Shown here piece by piece: positions 47,080 through 57,134 of a stretch of DNA of 64,000 nt. A program made the translations under genes and the position numbers. Under the pieces are notes generated by a model. It was not told the origin of the DNA, did no database searches, and was given only the letters and a program-made list of their open reading frames with translations. The first letter of the stretch is position 1, and each line of letters begins with the position of its first letter. The DNA comes from Candidatus Nitrosopumilus sp. (GTDB lineage: Archaea; Thermoproteota; Nitrososphaeria; Nitrososphaerales; Nitrosopumilaceae). Location: assembly GCA_028343855.1 (NCBI GenBank), contig JAOLZN010000004.1, positions 1 to 64,000 of the forward strand. Direction: 5' to 3'.

Positions 47080-47556
47080 TTAAATCATTCTCCTAACAAT
47101 AGTATCTAATTCTTTATTGGAACCTAAAACACCTTTTTGTCCATACAATTTCTTTGTACTTCTTTTGAATCCATGTACTGGAGGTGCCAAAGCAAACCAA
47201 GGTTTTAGAGGTTTTAATTTTGACAAAGTAGCTTTTCCATCAGCTAAAGCAGTTCCTAATTCTGCTGCATTTGCAAATCCAAGTTCTTTAAGGTCTTCAT
47301 CAGTAATTTTTTGATAACCACCTTTTCTGGCTTTCTTTTCAATTAGCTCTTGTGCTAAAGATGCATCAATTTCAATCCAAGAAACATAATGTTGTACTTT
47401 TCTTAACATTCCAATAGTATTGTCTTTTGCAGGTAAAATGGTTGCACGATATTTTTTATCTAATTTTAATAAAGTCATAGTAGTGGTTGCCCAATAAGGA
47501 CAATCTGCTGTACCTTTAATTCTAACAACAAGATATGCATTTGCCATTTTAATCAT
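47080..47556 (-). CDS. rpl30: 50S ribosomal protein L30 (uL30)
   Basis: AYLVVRIKGTADCPYWATTTMTLLKLDKKYRATI. Confidence 0.94.
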   Translation of the reverse strand: MIKMANAYLVVRIKGTADCPYWATTTMTLLKLDKKYRATILPAKDNTIGMLRKVQHYVSWIEIDASLAQELIEKKARKGGYQKITDEDLKELGFANAAELGTALADGKATLSKLKPLKPWFALAPPVHGFKRSTKKLYGQKGVLGSNKELDTIVRRMI

Positions 47557-48281
47557 CCTTGACTGAATGTCTGTCTAAGACAATCCAGTACTGCTTTTGA
47601 AGTTGAATTCATTGTAGGAGTAGAACCTTTTGCGGTAGTCCATGCATCCTTAAGACCTGCTAATTCTAATAATCGTTTAATTTTTCCACCTGCAACAAGT
47701 CCTAAACCACGAGGTCCAGGAATAATTTCAATAGTTACACTTCCACCTTTTCCTTTTACTTTGAAGGGAACAGAATGATGTTGATCACATTTACATTCCC
47801 AACTGCCACAGCCCATTTTGATTGGTTGTATATTTAGAAAAGCTTGACTAGTTGCTTTTTCAATTGCAATTCTCATTTGTTTTGATTTACCTTGACCAAT
47901 TCCCAAATATCCATTTTCATTTCCTGCTGCAACAATTGCTTTGAATCTAGTAGATTGTCCATTAGATGTCATTTTTTGAATGATACCGACATCAACAACT
48001 TCACTTTTTAAATCAGGTAATAATTTTTTAATAATTCCAGACTCTTGAATTCTTAATCCTTGTTCAAGAATTTCTTCAACAGAAGTAATTTCTCCAGATG
48101 CAACTTTTTTTCCCAAAATAGTTTTTGGTACCCAAACTTCTTCTTCAGGTTCTCTTCGAGGTCTTTTTGGACGTGCAGCTGCTGCTCCAGGTGGACCACG
48201 TCCATAAACGGGTGGACCTCTTCCTCTTCCGCCTTGACCTGGTTTAGATTGTCCGGGTTTAGATTGTGCTGTTTGACTCAT
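47553..48281 (-). CDS. rps5: 30S ribosomal protein S5 (uS5), Gly/Pro/Arg-rich N-terminus
   Basis: FKAIVAAGNENGYLGIGQGKSKQ; GSWECKCDQHHSVPF. Confidence 0.95.
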   Translation of the reverse strand: MSQTAQSKPGQSKPGQGGRGRGPPVYGRGPPGAAAARPKRPRREPEEEVWVPKTILGKKVASGEITSVEEILEQGLRIQESGIIKKLLPDLKSEVVDVGIIQKMTSNGQSTRFKAIVAAGNENGYLGIGQGKSKQMRIAIEKATSQAFLNIQPIKMGCGSWECKCDQHHSVPFKVKGKGGSVTIEIIPGPRGLGLVAGGKIKRLLELAGLKDAWTTAKGSTPTMNSTSKAVLDCLRQTFSQG

Positions 48282-48283
48282 AT

Positions 48284-48766
48284 CTATTTGACCTCACTAT
48301 CTATTGTAGATTTAATTTTAGAAATTTCATTTTTAACAGTTAGATGTTCACCGTTTATTCTTTCATCAGCTGGAAATGTTTCAGAATCAGCTGGAACTTC
48401 AAGACCAGCATCAATAACTCCTTTCAAAGCTGCTGCCATTCTTTGTGTATATCGTTTAGTGCCAGTATACAAAATTGCATCTTTTGCACCTTTACCTAAT
48501 GCTTTCTTACCTGCCAAATAGCCTGTAAGATATGCTGCAGAAATACTTTTTCTTGAACCCTTCCATCCTTTTTCAAGTAAATATCTTGAATGGGCAGATG
48601 CAACAACAGTATCACCAGTCATACCAGGTTTAAGAACTTGAACTTGTGTATTCTCATTTGAAATATTTACAGTAATGAAATCACGTTTACCCATTAACAT
48701 GGTACCACGTTTACGATAATTGGTCTTTTCCTCTCTAAGTCTTCTCAATATTTTTGAATAGGCCAT
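48284..48766 (-). CDS. rpl18: 50S ribosomal protein L18 (uL18)
   Basis: RRLREEKTNYRKRGTMLMGKRDFITV. Confidence 0.94.
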   Translation of the reverse strand: MAYSKILRRLREEKTNYRKRGTMLMGKRDFITVNISNENTQVQVLKPGMTGDTVVASAHSRYLLEKGWKGSRKSISAAYLTGYLAGKKALGKGAKDAILYTGTKRYTQRMAAALKGVIDAGLEVPADSETFPADERINGEHLTVKNEISKIKSTIDSEVK

Positions 48767-48802
48767 CTACAGGATCTGACTTTGAAACTGCTATTATATA
48801 CG

Positions 48803-49717
48803 TTAAGCGTGGAGTAGTGCTGAAAGTAAAGCTTTTTGAGAATGTAATCTATTTTCTGCCTCATCCCAAACCAAAGATTGAGGTCCATCTATTACAGATG
48901 AGGTTACTTCTTGTTCACGTTTTGCAGGAAGACAATGTAAAAAGATCGCATTTTTCTTTGCTAGATCCATGATTTTGTCATTAACTTGAAATTTTGGTAA
49001 GAACTTTTTCATTCTTTTAGGATCTTTATTGTGAATTGATGAATATGTGTCAGTGACAACTACATCAGCATTTTTAGCTGCTTTTACAGGATCAGTAGTT
49101 AATTCAATATCAGTTAAATTTTGAGAAACTTTGACAGTGGATTTGTCAGGTTCAAATCCTTTAGGAGTTGCAATAGACATTGTAACACCAGATAAAGCAG
49201 AACCAAAAATCATAGAATTACAAACATTGTTTCCATCTCCAATCCAAGCAATTTTTAATCCTTTGAGAATTTTTTTCTTTTCTTTAATTGTCATAAAATC
49301 TGCCAAAATTTGACACGGATGAAATGAATCAGACAATCCATTAATTACAGGAACATTTGCATGTTGAGATAATTTCTCAAGTAAAGAATGATCATAGACA
49401 CGAGCCATTATGCAATCAGTATAACGTGAAAGAGTTTTTGCAGTATCCTCAACAGATTCACCACGAGACAGTTGTGTATCGTTTGATGACAAATTAATTG
49501 CATGTCCACCCAATTGATACATTCCAGTTTCAAAACTTACACGAGTTCGAGTTGAAGGTTTTTGAAAAATCATAGTCAATGTTTTATTTTTTAATACAGG
49601 TTTGTTTGAACCTTTTTTCAATTCTTTTTTTAATTTAATGGCATTGTCAATTAATCCTAAAAATTCTTTTGGAGTTAATTCCGATAAAGTTAGTAAATCT
49701 TTTGTTTTAATTTTCAT
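48803..49717 (-). CDS. argF: Ornithine carbamoyltransferase
   Basis: MIFQKPSTRTRVSFETGMYQLGGHAI; HCLPAKREQEVTSSV. Confidence 0.95.
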   Translation of the reverse strand: MKIKTKDLLTLSELTPKEFLGLIDNAIKLKKELKKGSNKPVLKNKTLTMIFQKPSTRTRVSFETGMYQLGGHAINLSSNDTQLSRGESVEDTAKTLSRYTDCIMARVYDHSLLEKLSQHANVPVINGLSDSFHPCQILADFMTIKEKKKILKGLKIAWIGDGNNVCNSMIFGSALSGVTMSIATPKGFEPDKSTVKVSQNLTDIELTTDPVKAAKNADVVVTDTYSSIHNKDPKRMKKFLPKFQVNDKIMDLAKKNAIFLHCLPAKREQEVTSSVIDGPQSLVWDEAENRLHSQKALLSALLHA

Positions 49718-51000
49718 TTTTTAAACCGTCCAAATAATCCTCGTTTCTTTTTAGGTTCCTCTTCTTTATCTTGTTTATGTATCTCTTCTTCATTAGATGA
49801 AATTACTTCAGATTCTCCTGGGTTAGGTTTACCATCTTTAATCCATTTACGAATTTTATTACCTAACTTGACTGCTTCAGAGTCAGACTCAGGAGGAGGT
49901 ATATCAAATAAATCAGAATATTTTGCAATTTCATCGTCCTTAATTCCATCAAAAGGATCATCAGATTGAATGTCAGGTGTTGGTTCTGGTTCAGGTGTTG
50001 GTTCTGGTTCAGGTGTTGGTTCAGGTTCAGGTGTTGGTTCAGGTGTTGATTTTGTTAATTTAGATACATCAGTTTGTTCTATTGCAACATCATTTAATGA
50101 ACCAAATACAGTTTCCAAAAAGATATCCTTATCAAAAGATTTTAAATCAGAATATTCTTGTCCAGTTCCCAAGTAAAGAACAGGTGTAGATGTGACTTTT
50201 GCAATAGATAATGCAGCACCACCTTTTGCATCAGCATCACTTTTTGTCAATATAGAACCATCAAATTTCACATATTCATGGAATTCACGTGCTTGATTTA
50301 CAGTATCATTACCAGCTAAAGAATCACCTACAAAAATAGTCATATCTGGACTTACAACTTTAATGATTTTTTCAATTTGTTCCATCAAATTTTTACTTGT
50401 TTGCATCCTACCTGCAGTATCAATCAATACACAATCAGTTTTGTGAGATTTTGCATATAGTACTGCATCCCTAGCAACAGCTGCAGGATCAGATTCATAG
50501 TTTTGTGCAACAAGTTTTAGATTAAGACGATTAGTATGTTCTCGTAGTTGTTCAATAGCACCAGCTCTAAAAGTATCAGCAGCTGCAATTACAACAGAAT
50601 ATTTTTTTTCTTGAAGTAGAGATGCAAATTTTGCTAAAGAGGTAGTTTTTCCAGTCCCATTTATTCCAACAAATACAATCAAAAAAGGCTGATTCTTTTT
50701 CTTTTTTTCATCAATTTTTTCAAAGATGTCAATATCTCCAACATTATCAAACAAACTGGAAATACTAGAAATTAAATTATCTTTTACAAATTTTTCAATT
50801 TCATTTTTATCAACTTTAGAACCAATTAATTTTTCTTTTAGATCAGATTTAATAGAATCTATAACTTCACCAGCTACATCAGATTCTAAAAGAGAAATTT
50901 CAAGTTCAAAAAGTATATCCTCAATATCTTTTTCATTGAGTTCTTTTTCTCCAAGACTTTGGGCTACATTAGAAAACGCCTTACGAAGACTATCAAACAT
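49714..51000 (-). CDS. ftsY: SRP receptor FtsY with unusual C-terminal extension
   Basis: FVGINGTGKTTSLAKFA; DTAGRMQTSKNLM; TKSDADAKGGAALS; then Thr-Pro-Glu repeats and basic tail. Confidence 0.95.
   Translation of the reverse strand: MFDSLRKAFSNVAQSLGEKELNEKDIEDILFELEISLLESDVAGEVIDSIKSDLKEKLIGSKVDKNEIEKFVKDNLISSISSLFDNVGDIDIFEKIDEKKKKNQPFLIVFVGINGTGKTTSLAKFASLLQEKKYSVVIAAADTFRAGAIEQLREHTNRLNLKLVAQNYESDPAAVARDAVLYAKSHKTDCVLIDTAGRMQTSKNLMEQIEKIIKVVSPDMTIFVGDSLAGNDTVNQAREFHEYVKFDGSILTKSDADAKGGAALSIAKVTSTPVLYLGTGQEYSDLKSFDKDIFLETVFGSLNDVAIEQTDVSKLTKSTPEPTPEPEPTPEPEPTPEPEPTPDIQSDDPFDGIKDDEIAKYSDLFDIPPPESDSEAVKLGNKIRKWIKDGKPNPGESEVISSNEEEIHKQDKEEEPKKKRGLFGRFKK
49974..50047. repeat. 18-bp-period coding tandem repeat within ftsY (Thr-Pro-Glu-Pro-Glu-Pro units)
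   Basis: ggttctggttcaggtgtt repeated with small variants. Confidence 0.88.
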
Positions 51001-51003
51001 TAT

Positions 51004-51429
51004 CTATCCCAAATTAGGCGGTTGTTGGGATTGCATTAATTGATTAATTTGTGCCTTACCTTGTTCTAATCGATTTGCAGCATCTTGTTTTTTAGCAGCA
51101 GTATCTTGTAAAGCAATTTCAATTTCTTTTATTCTAGCTTCAAAATAATTAATTGCTGCAGGGAAATCTTTTTCAACTGCAACCCCAGCGCCAATATTTA
51201 CAACGATTTTATTATTGGATGAAATTTTTGTTGGGATATAAGCCCCCATTCCAAGAGGAACTAAAGTATCGGAATCAGACTGATTACCAAGAGATTTTAT
51301 TGATTCAATAGCAGCAGTGGCTTCCCTCAAAATACTTAGAAAAGTTCCTTCTCTTTGAGATAAATCAGAGAAATATGTTTCTAGCATTTGCATCTGTTGC
51401 ATCATTTGTTCAGCCTGTTGTTCACTCAT
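51004..51429 (-). CDS. pfdA: Prefoldin subunit alpha
   Basis: VPLGMGAYIPTKISSNNKIVVNIGAGVAVEKDF. Confidence 0.93.
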   Translation of the reverse strand: MSEQQAEQMMQQMQMLETYFSDLSQREGTFLSILREATAAIESIKSLGNQSDSDTLVPLGMGAYIPTKISSNNKIVVNIGAGVAVEKDFPAAINYFEARIKEIEIALQDTAAKKQDAANRLEQGKAQINQLMQSQQPPNLG

Positions 51430-51500
51430 TTACAACAAATCATGCTCAGATGGTTATAAATTCATTCATGAGGTTAGTTTAGAAATAAAAAAATAAATAA

Positions 51501-51524
51501 AAAATAAAGTTCTAACTTTATTTT
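51501..51524 (-). terminator. 11-bp perfect stem hairpin overlapping the sodA stop codon, T-rich downstream
   Basis: aaaataaagtt-ct-aactttatttt; minus-strand downstream is TTTTTATTTATTTTTTTATTT. Confidence 0.55.
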
Positions 51525-52138
51525 GCTTTAGAGAATCTATCTTCTACTTCATCCCAGTTAACTACATTCCACCATGCTGCAATGTATACTGGTCTTTTGT
51601 TTTGATAGTTTAGATAGTATGCGTGTTCCCAAACATCACAGCCCAATAATGGTACTAATCCTTCAGTTCTAGGACTAGTTTGATTTGGCATTGATTTGTA
51701 TTCAACTTTAGATGTTGAAGGGTTGTATACTAACCATCCCCAACCACTACCTTGAATTACTGCAGTAGTAGATGTGAATTTCTCTTTAAAGTCAGCGAAG
51801 CTTCCAAATGAATCTTTGATTGCATCAGCAATTGATCCTCCAGGTTCTCCACCGCCATTTTGTTTCATGCTATTCCAAAATAACCTGTGGTTATCATAAC
51901 CACCACCATTGAAATTAATTGCACCCCGTTTGTCTTCAGGTACTGAATTGATGTCAGATAGGATATCAAGGATATCTTTTTCTTGAATTTCAGTTGGACA
52001 TGTTTCAAGTGCTGCATTTAATTTGTCAGTGTATGTTTGATGATGTTTTGTGTGATGAATCTCCATTGTTTTTGCATCAATGTGAGGTTCCAATGCATCA
52101 TAAGCATATGGCATTTCAGGAAGTGTGTATTTTCCCAT
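51518..52138 (-). CDS. sodA: Superoxide dismutase (Fe/Mn)
   Basis: YTLPEMPYAYDALEPHIDAKTMEIHHTKHHQTYTDKLN; DVWEHAYYLNYQNKRPVYIAAWW. Confidence 0.95.
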   Translation of the reverse strand: MGKYTLPEMPYAYDALEPHIDAKTMEIHHTKHHQTYTDKLNAALETCPTEIQEKDILDILSDINSVPEDKRGAINFNGGGYDNHRLFWNSMKQNGGGEPGGSIADAIKDSFGSFADFKEKFTSTTAVIQGSGWGWLVYNPSTSKVEYKSMPNQTSPRTEGLVPLLGCDVWEHAYYLNYQNKRPVYIAAWWNVVNWDEVEDRFSKAK

Positions 52139-52215
52139 GAGATAATTTGATTTTTTATTCCATTTATTGGTTTACTAAACAATTCATTTTTACTTGTTAA
52201 AAGACTAAAAAATTC

Positions 52216-54243
52216 ATGAGATCATTACTCATTTTTTCCATCACATTACTTTTCATATCCAGTATTTTTGTATCACAATTAATTCAACCTGAAAATGAAA
52301 TTAGGAAATACATTGAAAATAGTGTTCCATATGTTGGAACAGAAATTCCAAGAATGGATGGAATGGATGGAACTGGAATTAAAGTTGCCATAATTGATAC
52401 AGGGGTAGATTTCAATCATCCAGATTTATTCGGATGGGGTCCAAATGGAAAAGTAATTGGAGGATATAATTTCATACAACCAAATCAATTACCTATAGAC
52501 AATAACGGACATGGAACTAAAGTTGCAGGAATAATTGCAGCAGATGGAAATACATTAGGGGTCGCACATAAAGCAAAAATTTTAGCTTACAAAGTATCTG
52601 AAGACGGAGAAGGAGTTTCATCTGAATTAATCACAAGTGCAATTGAAAAAGCAATTGAAGATGAAGCAGACATCATTAACATTAGTTTAGGAGTTAATAG
52701 AACCAATTCAAAAATAGATAGTGCTGTTAATCATGCTTTAGATAATGGAATTTTTGTTGTAACAGCTGCAGGAAATGATGGACCAAAACTAGAAACAATT
52801 GGAAGTCCAGGGAGAAATTTGGAATCCCTTACAATAGGTGCGACTTATAACAATATGACTTCAAGTTTAATTGCAACATTAGAAATTGATGAAAAACAAT
52901 ACACAGTAATTCCAATGGTAGGTGCTCCAAAAACAAATGAACCAGTTACGGGAGAAATAATTTTTGGAGGTTTTGGAAAAACGGATTACTTAGAAAATTT
53001 AGATGTTAAAGATGCAATACTGATTGTAGAAAGAGGAAGTGATATTGAAGGAGAGTTATTATTTTTTTCAATTAAAGAAATGAATGCAGTAAATGCAGGA
53101 GCTAAAGCATTAATTGTTTACAACAACGTACCAGGGATTTTTTTGGGAGAATTAATTCATGAATTTTCAGAACCAGGATACATACCACAAATTCCAGTAG
53201 TTTCAATAGATAGAGAAGAAGGGTTAGAAATTATTGAATCTATTGAAAAAAAGAGTTTAGGAATAATGAATTTATTCTATAATCCAGATTTTGTAGCACA
53301 TTTTAGTTCAAGAGGTCCAGTTTCACCATTTTATATTAAACCAGACATGGTAGCACCAGGGGCATACATCAATACTACACAAATTAACTCCAGTTACAAT
53401 TTTACGAGTGGAACAAGTTTTGCGGCTCCACATGTTAGTGGAGCAGCAGCTCTACTAATGCAAAAAAATCCAGAATTAGAAAATCATGAGATAAAATCAT
53501 TGTTAGTAACCACTGTTCAGCCAGTTTCTAATGCCTATGGACAAAAATTTTCTTTACATGAATCAGGTTCAGGAAGACTAGACATAGCCAATGCATATAA
53601 TGCAAAATTAATTATTAACCCAACAAATTTTGTCATCAATTTATCCACAGACCAACCCTCAATAGAAAAAAAATTAGAAATGAAATCAATTGAAGGAACA
53701 TTAGAAAATATTGATGTCATATTTGAAGGACCAAAATTTTTAGAATTTTCTCATAATATTAAAAATAAAAATCTAGAAATTAAATTTAACATAATTGGTA
53801 AAAATTATGGAGAACATGAAGGGAAAATACTCATCAATCATGAAAAAATAAAATATACAATTCCAGTACTTGTTCACCATACAGAGGGATCAATTTCAGT
53901 AGTACAAGAAAATGAAAAATTAGTTTTTGAAATAAATCATCCAGATAAATGGAGTTTTGCAAAAATTACAATCACAAATAGTGATAATGGAAATGAGGAA
54001 ACAATTAGTGCAACACCTGAAAAAATAATATCATCACAAATATATGAAAATGGGAAATATTGGGTAGAAGCTAAAATTCAAGTTGAAGATGGTACATCAA
54101 ATGCGTTCAATACAATTGAAATTACTTCACTTTCAGAAAAAATAGAAAATATAGAATTAATAGATATTCCAGAAAAACAAATCATATTGATAATTTCAAT
54201 AATTATAATCGTAGGAATTATTGGGTTAATAATTAGAAAATAA
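52216..54243 (+). CDS. Subtilisin-like (S8) serine protease, predicted membrane-anchored, PA-like insert
   Basis: VAIIDTGVDFNHPDL; NGHGTKVAGIIAA; TSGTSFAAPHVSGAAALL; N-terminal signal-like and C-terminal TM segments. Confidence 0.93.
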   Translation: MRSLLIFSITLLFISSIFVSQLIQPENEIRKYIENSVPYVGTEIPRMDGMDGTGIKVAIIDTGVDFNHPDLFGWGPNGKVIGGYNFIQPNQLPIDNNGHGTKVAGIIAADGNTLGVAHKAKILAYKVSEDGEGVSSELITSAIEKAIEDEADIINISLGVNRTNSKIDSAVNHALDNGIFVVTAAGNDGPKLETIGSPGRNLESLTIGATYNNMTSSLIATLEIDEKQYTVIPMVGAPKTNEPVTGEIIFGGFGKTDYLENLDVKDAILIVERGSDIEGELLFFSIKEMNAVNAGAKALIVYNNVPGIFLGELIHEFSEPGYIPQIPVVSIDREEGLEIIESIEKKSLGIMNLFYNPDFVAHFSSRGPVSPFYIKPDMVAPGAYINTTQINSSYNFTSGTSFAAPHVSGAAALLMQKNPELENHEIKSLLVTTVQPVSNAYGQKFSLHESGSGRLDIANAYNAKLIINPTNFVINLSTDQPSIEKKLEMKSIEGTLENIDVIFEGPKFLEFSHNIKNKNLEIKFNIIGKNYGEHEGKILINHEKIKYTIPVLVHHTEGSISVVQENEKLVFEINHPDKWSFAKITITNSDNGNEETISATPEKIISSQIYENGKYWVEAKIQVEDGTSNAFNTIEITSLSEKIENIELIDIPEKQIILIISIIIIVGIIGLIIRK

Positions 54244-54244
54244 T

Positions 54245-55849
54245 TTATGCAGAAAACTTTGGACCTGCGGCAATAATATCTTCTGAAACGTTTTCAAATT
54301 TCTTAAAGTTTTCAACAAACATTTGAGCCAATTTTTTTGCTGAAAGATCATAGGAATCTTTGTCAACCCAAGTATGTTTAGGATCTAAAATCTCAGATGG
54401 AACACCTTCAACTTCTGTAGGAATATCAAGATTAAGCAAATCATCATGACGATACTTTACAATATCAAGTGCACCAGATATTGCAGCAGTAACCATTGCA
54501 CGACTATATTTGATCTTAATTCGTTTACCAACTCCATATGGGCCACCAGACCATCCAGTGTTAACAAGATAGACGATTGTGTTATGTTGATTAATTTTTT
54601 CACCAAGAAGTTTTGCATATACTGAAGCTGGTCTAGGCATAAACGGAGCTCCAAAACACTGAGAAAAGACAGATTTTGGCTCTTTAATGCCCCTTTCAGT
54701 TCCTGCTAATTTACTAGTATAACCAGACATAAAATGATACATTGCTCCTTCTTTAGTTAATCTAGAAACAGGAGGTAAAACACCTAAGGCATCTGCAGTT
54801 AAAAATACTATAACACGGGGATTTCCACCGACACTTGGAATTACTGCACCTGGAATGAAATCTAAAGGATATCCAACACGAGTATTTTCAGTTAGTGAAT
54901 TGTCATCATAGTCTGGAATATTATCATTTAATACAACATTTTCTAAAAGAGCACCAGGTTTAATTGCATTCCAAATTTCAGGTTCTGCTTCTTGGCTAAG
55001 ATTAATACATTTTGCATAACAGCCACCTTCAAAATTAAATGTTCCATTATCAGACCAACCATGTTCATCATCACCAATTAATTTTCTATTAGGATCAGCA
55101 GATAGAGTTGTTTTACCAGTACCAGATAATCCAAAGAATAGTGCAGTATCACCTTTTTCACCAATATTTGCAGAACAGTGCATTGGGAAAATATTTCTGT
55201 CTGGCAATAAGAAATTCATTACACCAAACATAGATTTTTTCATTTCACCAGCATATTCAGTTCCACCAATCAAAACAATTTTTCTAGTTAAATCAATTAA
55301 AATAAAAACATCAGTTCTAGTTCCATCCACCGCAGGATCTGCCAAGAAATCATTAATACATAAAATTGTAAATTCTGGTTTGTGTTTTTCTAGTTCTTCA
55401 TCTGTAGGTCGAATAAACAAATTACTTGAAAACATACTTTGCCAAACATGATCATTAATCACTCTAATTGGCAAACGAGTTTCAGGATCAGCTCCTACAA
55501 AACCATCAAAAACAAAAAGTTCTTTATTATCAACAAAGTCTTTCATCTTTTCAAAAAGTTTTTCAAATTTACCACTTGGGAATTGATGGTTAATTTTACC
55601 CCAATCAATGGTATCATGTGTTTTATCATCATATACAATAAATCGGTCATCCGGTGATCTACCAGTATATTTTCCAGTATCAACAGATAGAGAACCAGTA
55701 GAATTTACAACACCTTCTTTTCTATCAACAGAAATAGCCACCATTTCATCAGTAGGTAAGTTTCTATGAACTTTGGAAGGATTAATTCCAAAAGAAGTTA
55801 ATTGTTCTAAAAATTGTTCAGTTGCAGATCTACCTAATAATTCAGTCAA
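54245..55849 (-). CDS. pckA: Phosphoenolpyruvate carboxykinase (ATP type)
   Basis: FFGLSGTGKTTLSADPNRKLIGDDEHGW; TGRSPDDRFIV. Confidence 0.96.
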   Translation of the reverse strand: MTELLGRSATEQFLEQLTSFGINPSKVHRNLPTDEMVAISVDRKEGVVNSTGSLSVDTGKYTGRSPDDRFIVYDDKTHDTIDWGKINHQFPSGKFEKLFEKMKDFVDNKELFVFDGFVGADPETRLPIRVINDHVWQSMFSSNLFIRPTDEELEKHKPEFTILCINDFLADPAVDGTRTDVFILIDLTRKIVLIGGTEYAGEMKKSMFGVMNFLLPDRNIFPMHCSANIGEKGDTALFFGLSGTGKTTLSADPNRKLIGDDEHGWSDNGTFNFEGGCYAKCINLSQEAEPEIWNAIKPGALLENVVLNDNIPDYDDNSLTENTRVGYPLDFIPGAVIPSVGGNPRVIVFLTADALGVLPPVSRLTKEGAMYHFMSGYTSKLAGTERGIKEPKSVFSQCFGAPFMPRPASVYAKLLGEKINQHNTIVYLVNTGWSGGPYGVGKRIKIKYSRAMVTAAISGALDIVKYRHDDLLNLDIPTEVEGVPSEILDPKHTWVDKDSYDLSAKKLAQMFVENFKKFENVSEDIIAAGPKFSA

Positions 55850-55994
55850 AATTCCATTCTCCAGCGTCTTTTTGAGTAGATATAGGGGTCATAAGATATT
55901 TAGATCCGCCCCGATTTTCCTTATTATCTCTTTTCCATGATGAATTTTTTTAGGTCGAGGAACGTATTTATTCCAAAATTCAAGACTTAGTTCC

Positions 55995-56399
55995 ATGCCA
56001 ATCAACAAGGAAAAGATCGAGAAGAGACAGGAAGTAAAAGCAAACAAGCCTGATTTTGTCAGACCAGAAAGTTGGCGTTATGTTAGACTTCAAACAAATT
56101 GGAGAAAACCAAAAGGAATAGATCATCACCAAAGAAAACAAAAAAGTAGAGGTCGTCCAGGTTTAGTTAAAGTTGGATATGGCGGACCAAGAGATGCAAA
56201 AGGATTACATCCATCAGGATTTACAGATAATCTAGTTTTCAATATTTCAGATTTAGAGAAATTAGACCCTAAAAAAGACGGAGTCAGATTAGGTCATGGA
56301 GTTGGAACTAGAAAGAGAAAAGAAATTGTTGTTAAAGCAGTTGAAAACAAATTTAAAATATTTAATGCAAGAGTGAGTGTAATTGCCAATAAATCTTAA
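55995..56399 (+). CDS. rpl32e: 50S ribosomal protein L32e (eL32)
   Basis: FVRPESWRYVRLQTNWRKPKGIDHHQRKQ. Confidence 0.94.
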   Translation: MPINKEKIEKRQEVKANKPDFVRPESWRYVRLQTNWRKPKGIDHHQRKQKSRGRPGLVKVGYGGPRDAKGLHPSGFTDNLVFNISDLEKLDPKKDGVRLGHGVGTRKRKEIVVKAVENKFKIFNARVSVIANKS

Positions 56400-56838
56400 A
56401 GATAAAAAAAGACTCGCTTCAAGAGTCACAGGTGTCGGAATTCACAGAATAAAATTCGATACAGATCATCTTGATGATATTGCCGATGCAATTACTAGAG
56501 AAAATATTAGAAGTTTAATCACTGCAAATACAATTCAAATAAAACCATTTACAGGAACATCAAGAGGAAGAGCACAAACCAAATTAGATCAAAGAAAAAA
56601 AAGAGGTACAGGACAAGGTTCCAAACAAGGTACAAAAGGTGCAAGAGTTGGTAAGAAAGAAGTCTATGTTGCAAAAGTTCGTTCACTAAGAAGATTATTA
56701 AAAATTGCAAAAGATAGAAAAGATTTGACTAATCCAGAATTTTGGACATTATACAAAAAAGTAGGCGGAAATACAGTTAGAAATAAAGCTCACTTGAGAA
56801 CTTTAATGGATGAAATTAAAACTAAAAGAGCCAACTAG
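56383..56838 (+). CDS. rpl19e: 50S ribosomal protein L19e (eL19)
   Basis: Sequence and L32e-L19e synteny; RGRAQTKLDQRKKRGTGQGSKQGTKGAR. Confidence 0.94.
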   Translation: MPINLKDKKRLASRVTGVGIHRIKFDTDHLDDIADAITRENIRSLITANTIQIKPFTGTSRGRAQTKLDQRKKRGTGQGSKQGTKGARVGKKEVYVAKVRSLRRLLKIAKDRKDLTNPEFWTLYKKVGGNTVRNKAHLRTLMDEIKTKRAN

Positions 56839-57134
56839 AATTTAAATAAGTTTTTATCAAAACTCTCAATTTTACCATTAGTAATTTCTATACCCTCATC
56901 AGAAAGCATTTTCATTTTAACAATTTCACCATAAGCATATCCACCAATCTTGCCAGTAGACATTACAACTCTATGGCAAGGGACTAAAACAGGATAAGGA
57001 TTCTTGTTCATAATTTTTCCAATTAATCTTTGACCATTTTTTAATCCAACAGCTTTTGCTAAATCACCATAAGTAGTAATTTTACCTTTTGGAACATCCA
57101 ATAATTTTTTGTAAACTTTTTGTTCAATATTCAT
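56835..57134 (-). CDS. ogt: Methylated-DNA-protein cysteine methyltransferase family
   Basis: GKITTYGDLAKAVG; NPYPVLVPCHRVVMSTGKIGGYAYG. Confidence 0.92.
   Translation of the reverse strand: MNIEQKVYKKLLDVPKGKITTYGDLAKAVGLKNGQRLIGKIMNKNPYPVLVPCHRVVMSTGKIGGYAYGEIVKMKMLSDEGIEITNGKIESFDKNLFKF

Noticed and set aside
49970-50176. Plus-strand ORF of Gly/Ser-Val repeats (MSGVGSGSGVGSGSG...)
   Set aside because: Antisense reading of the ftsY Thr-Pro-Glu repeat.
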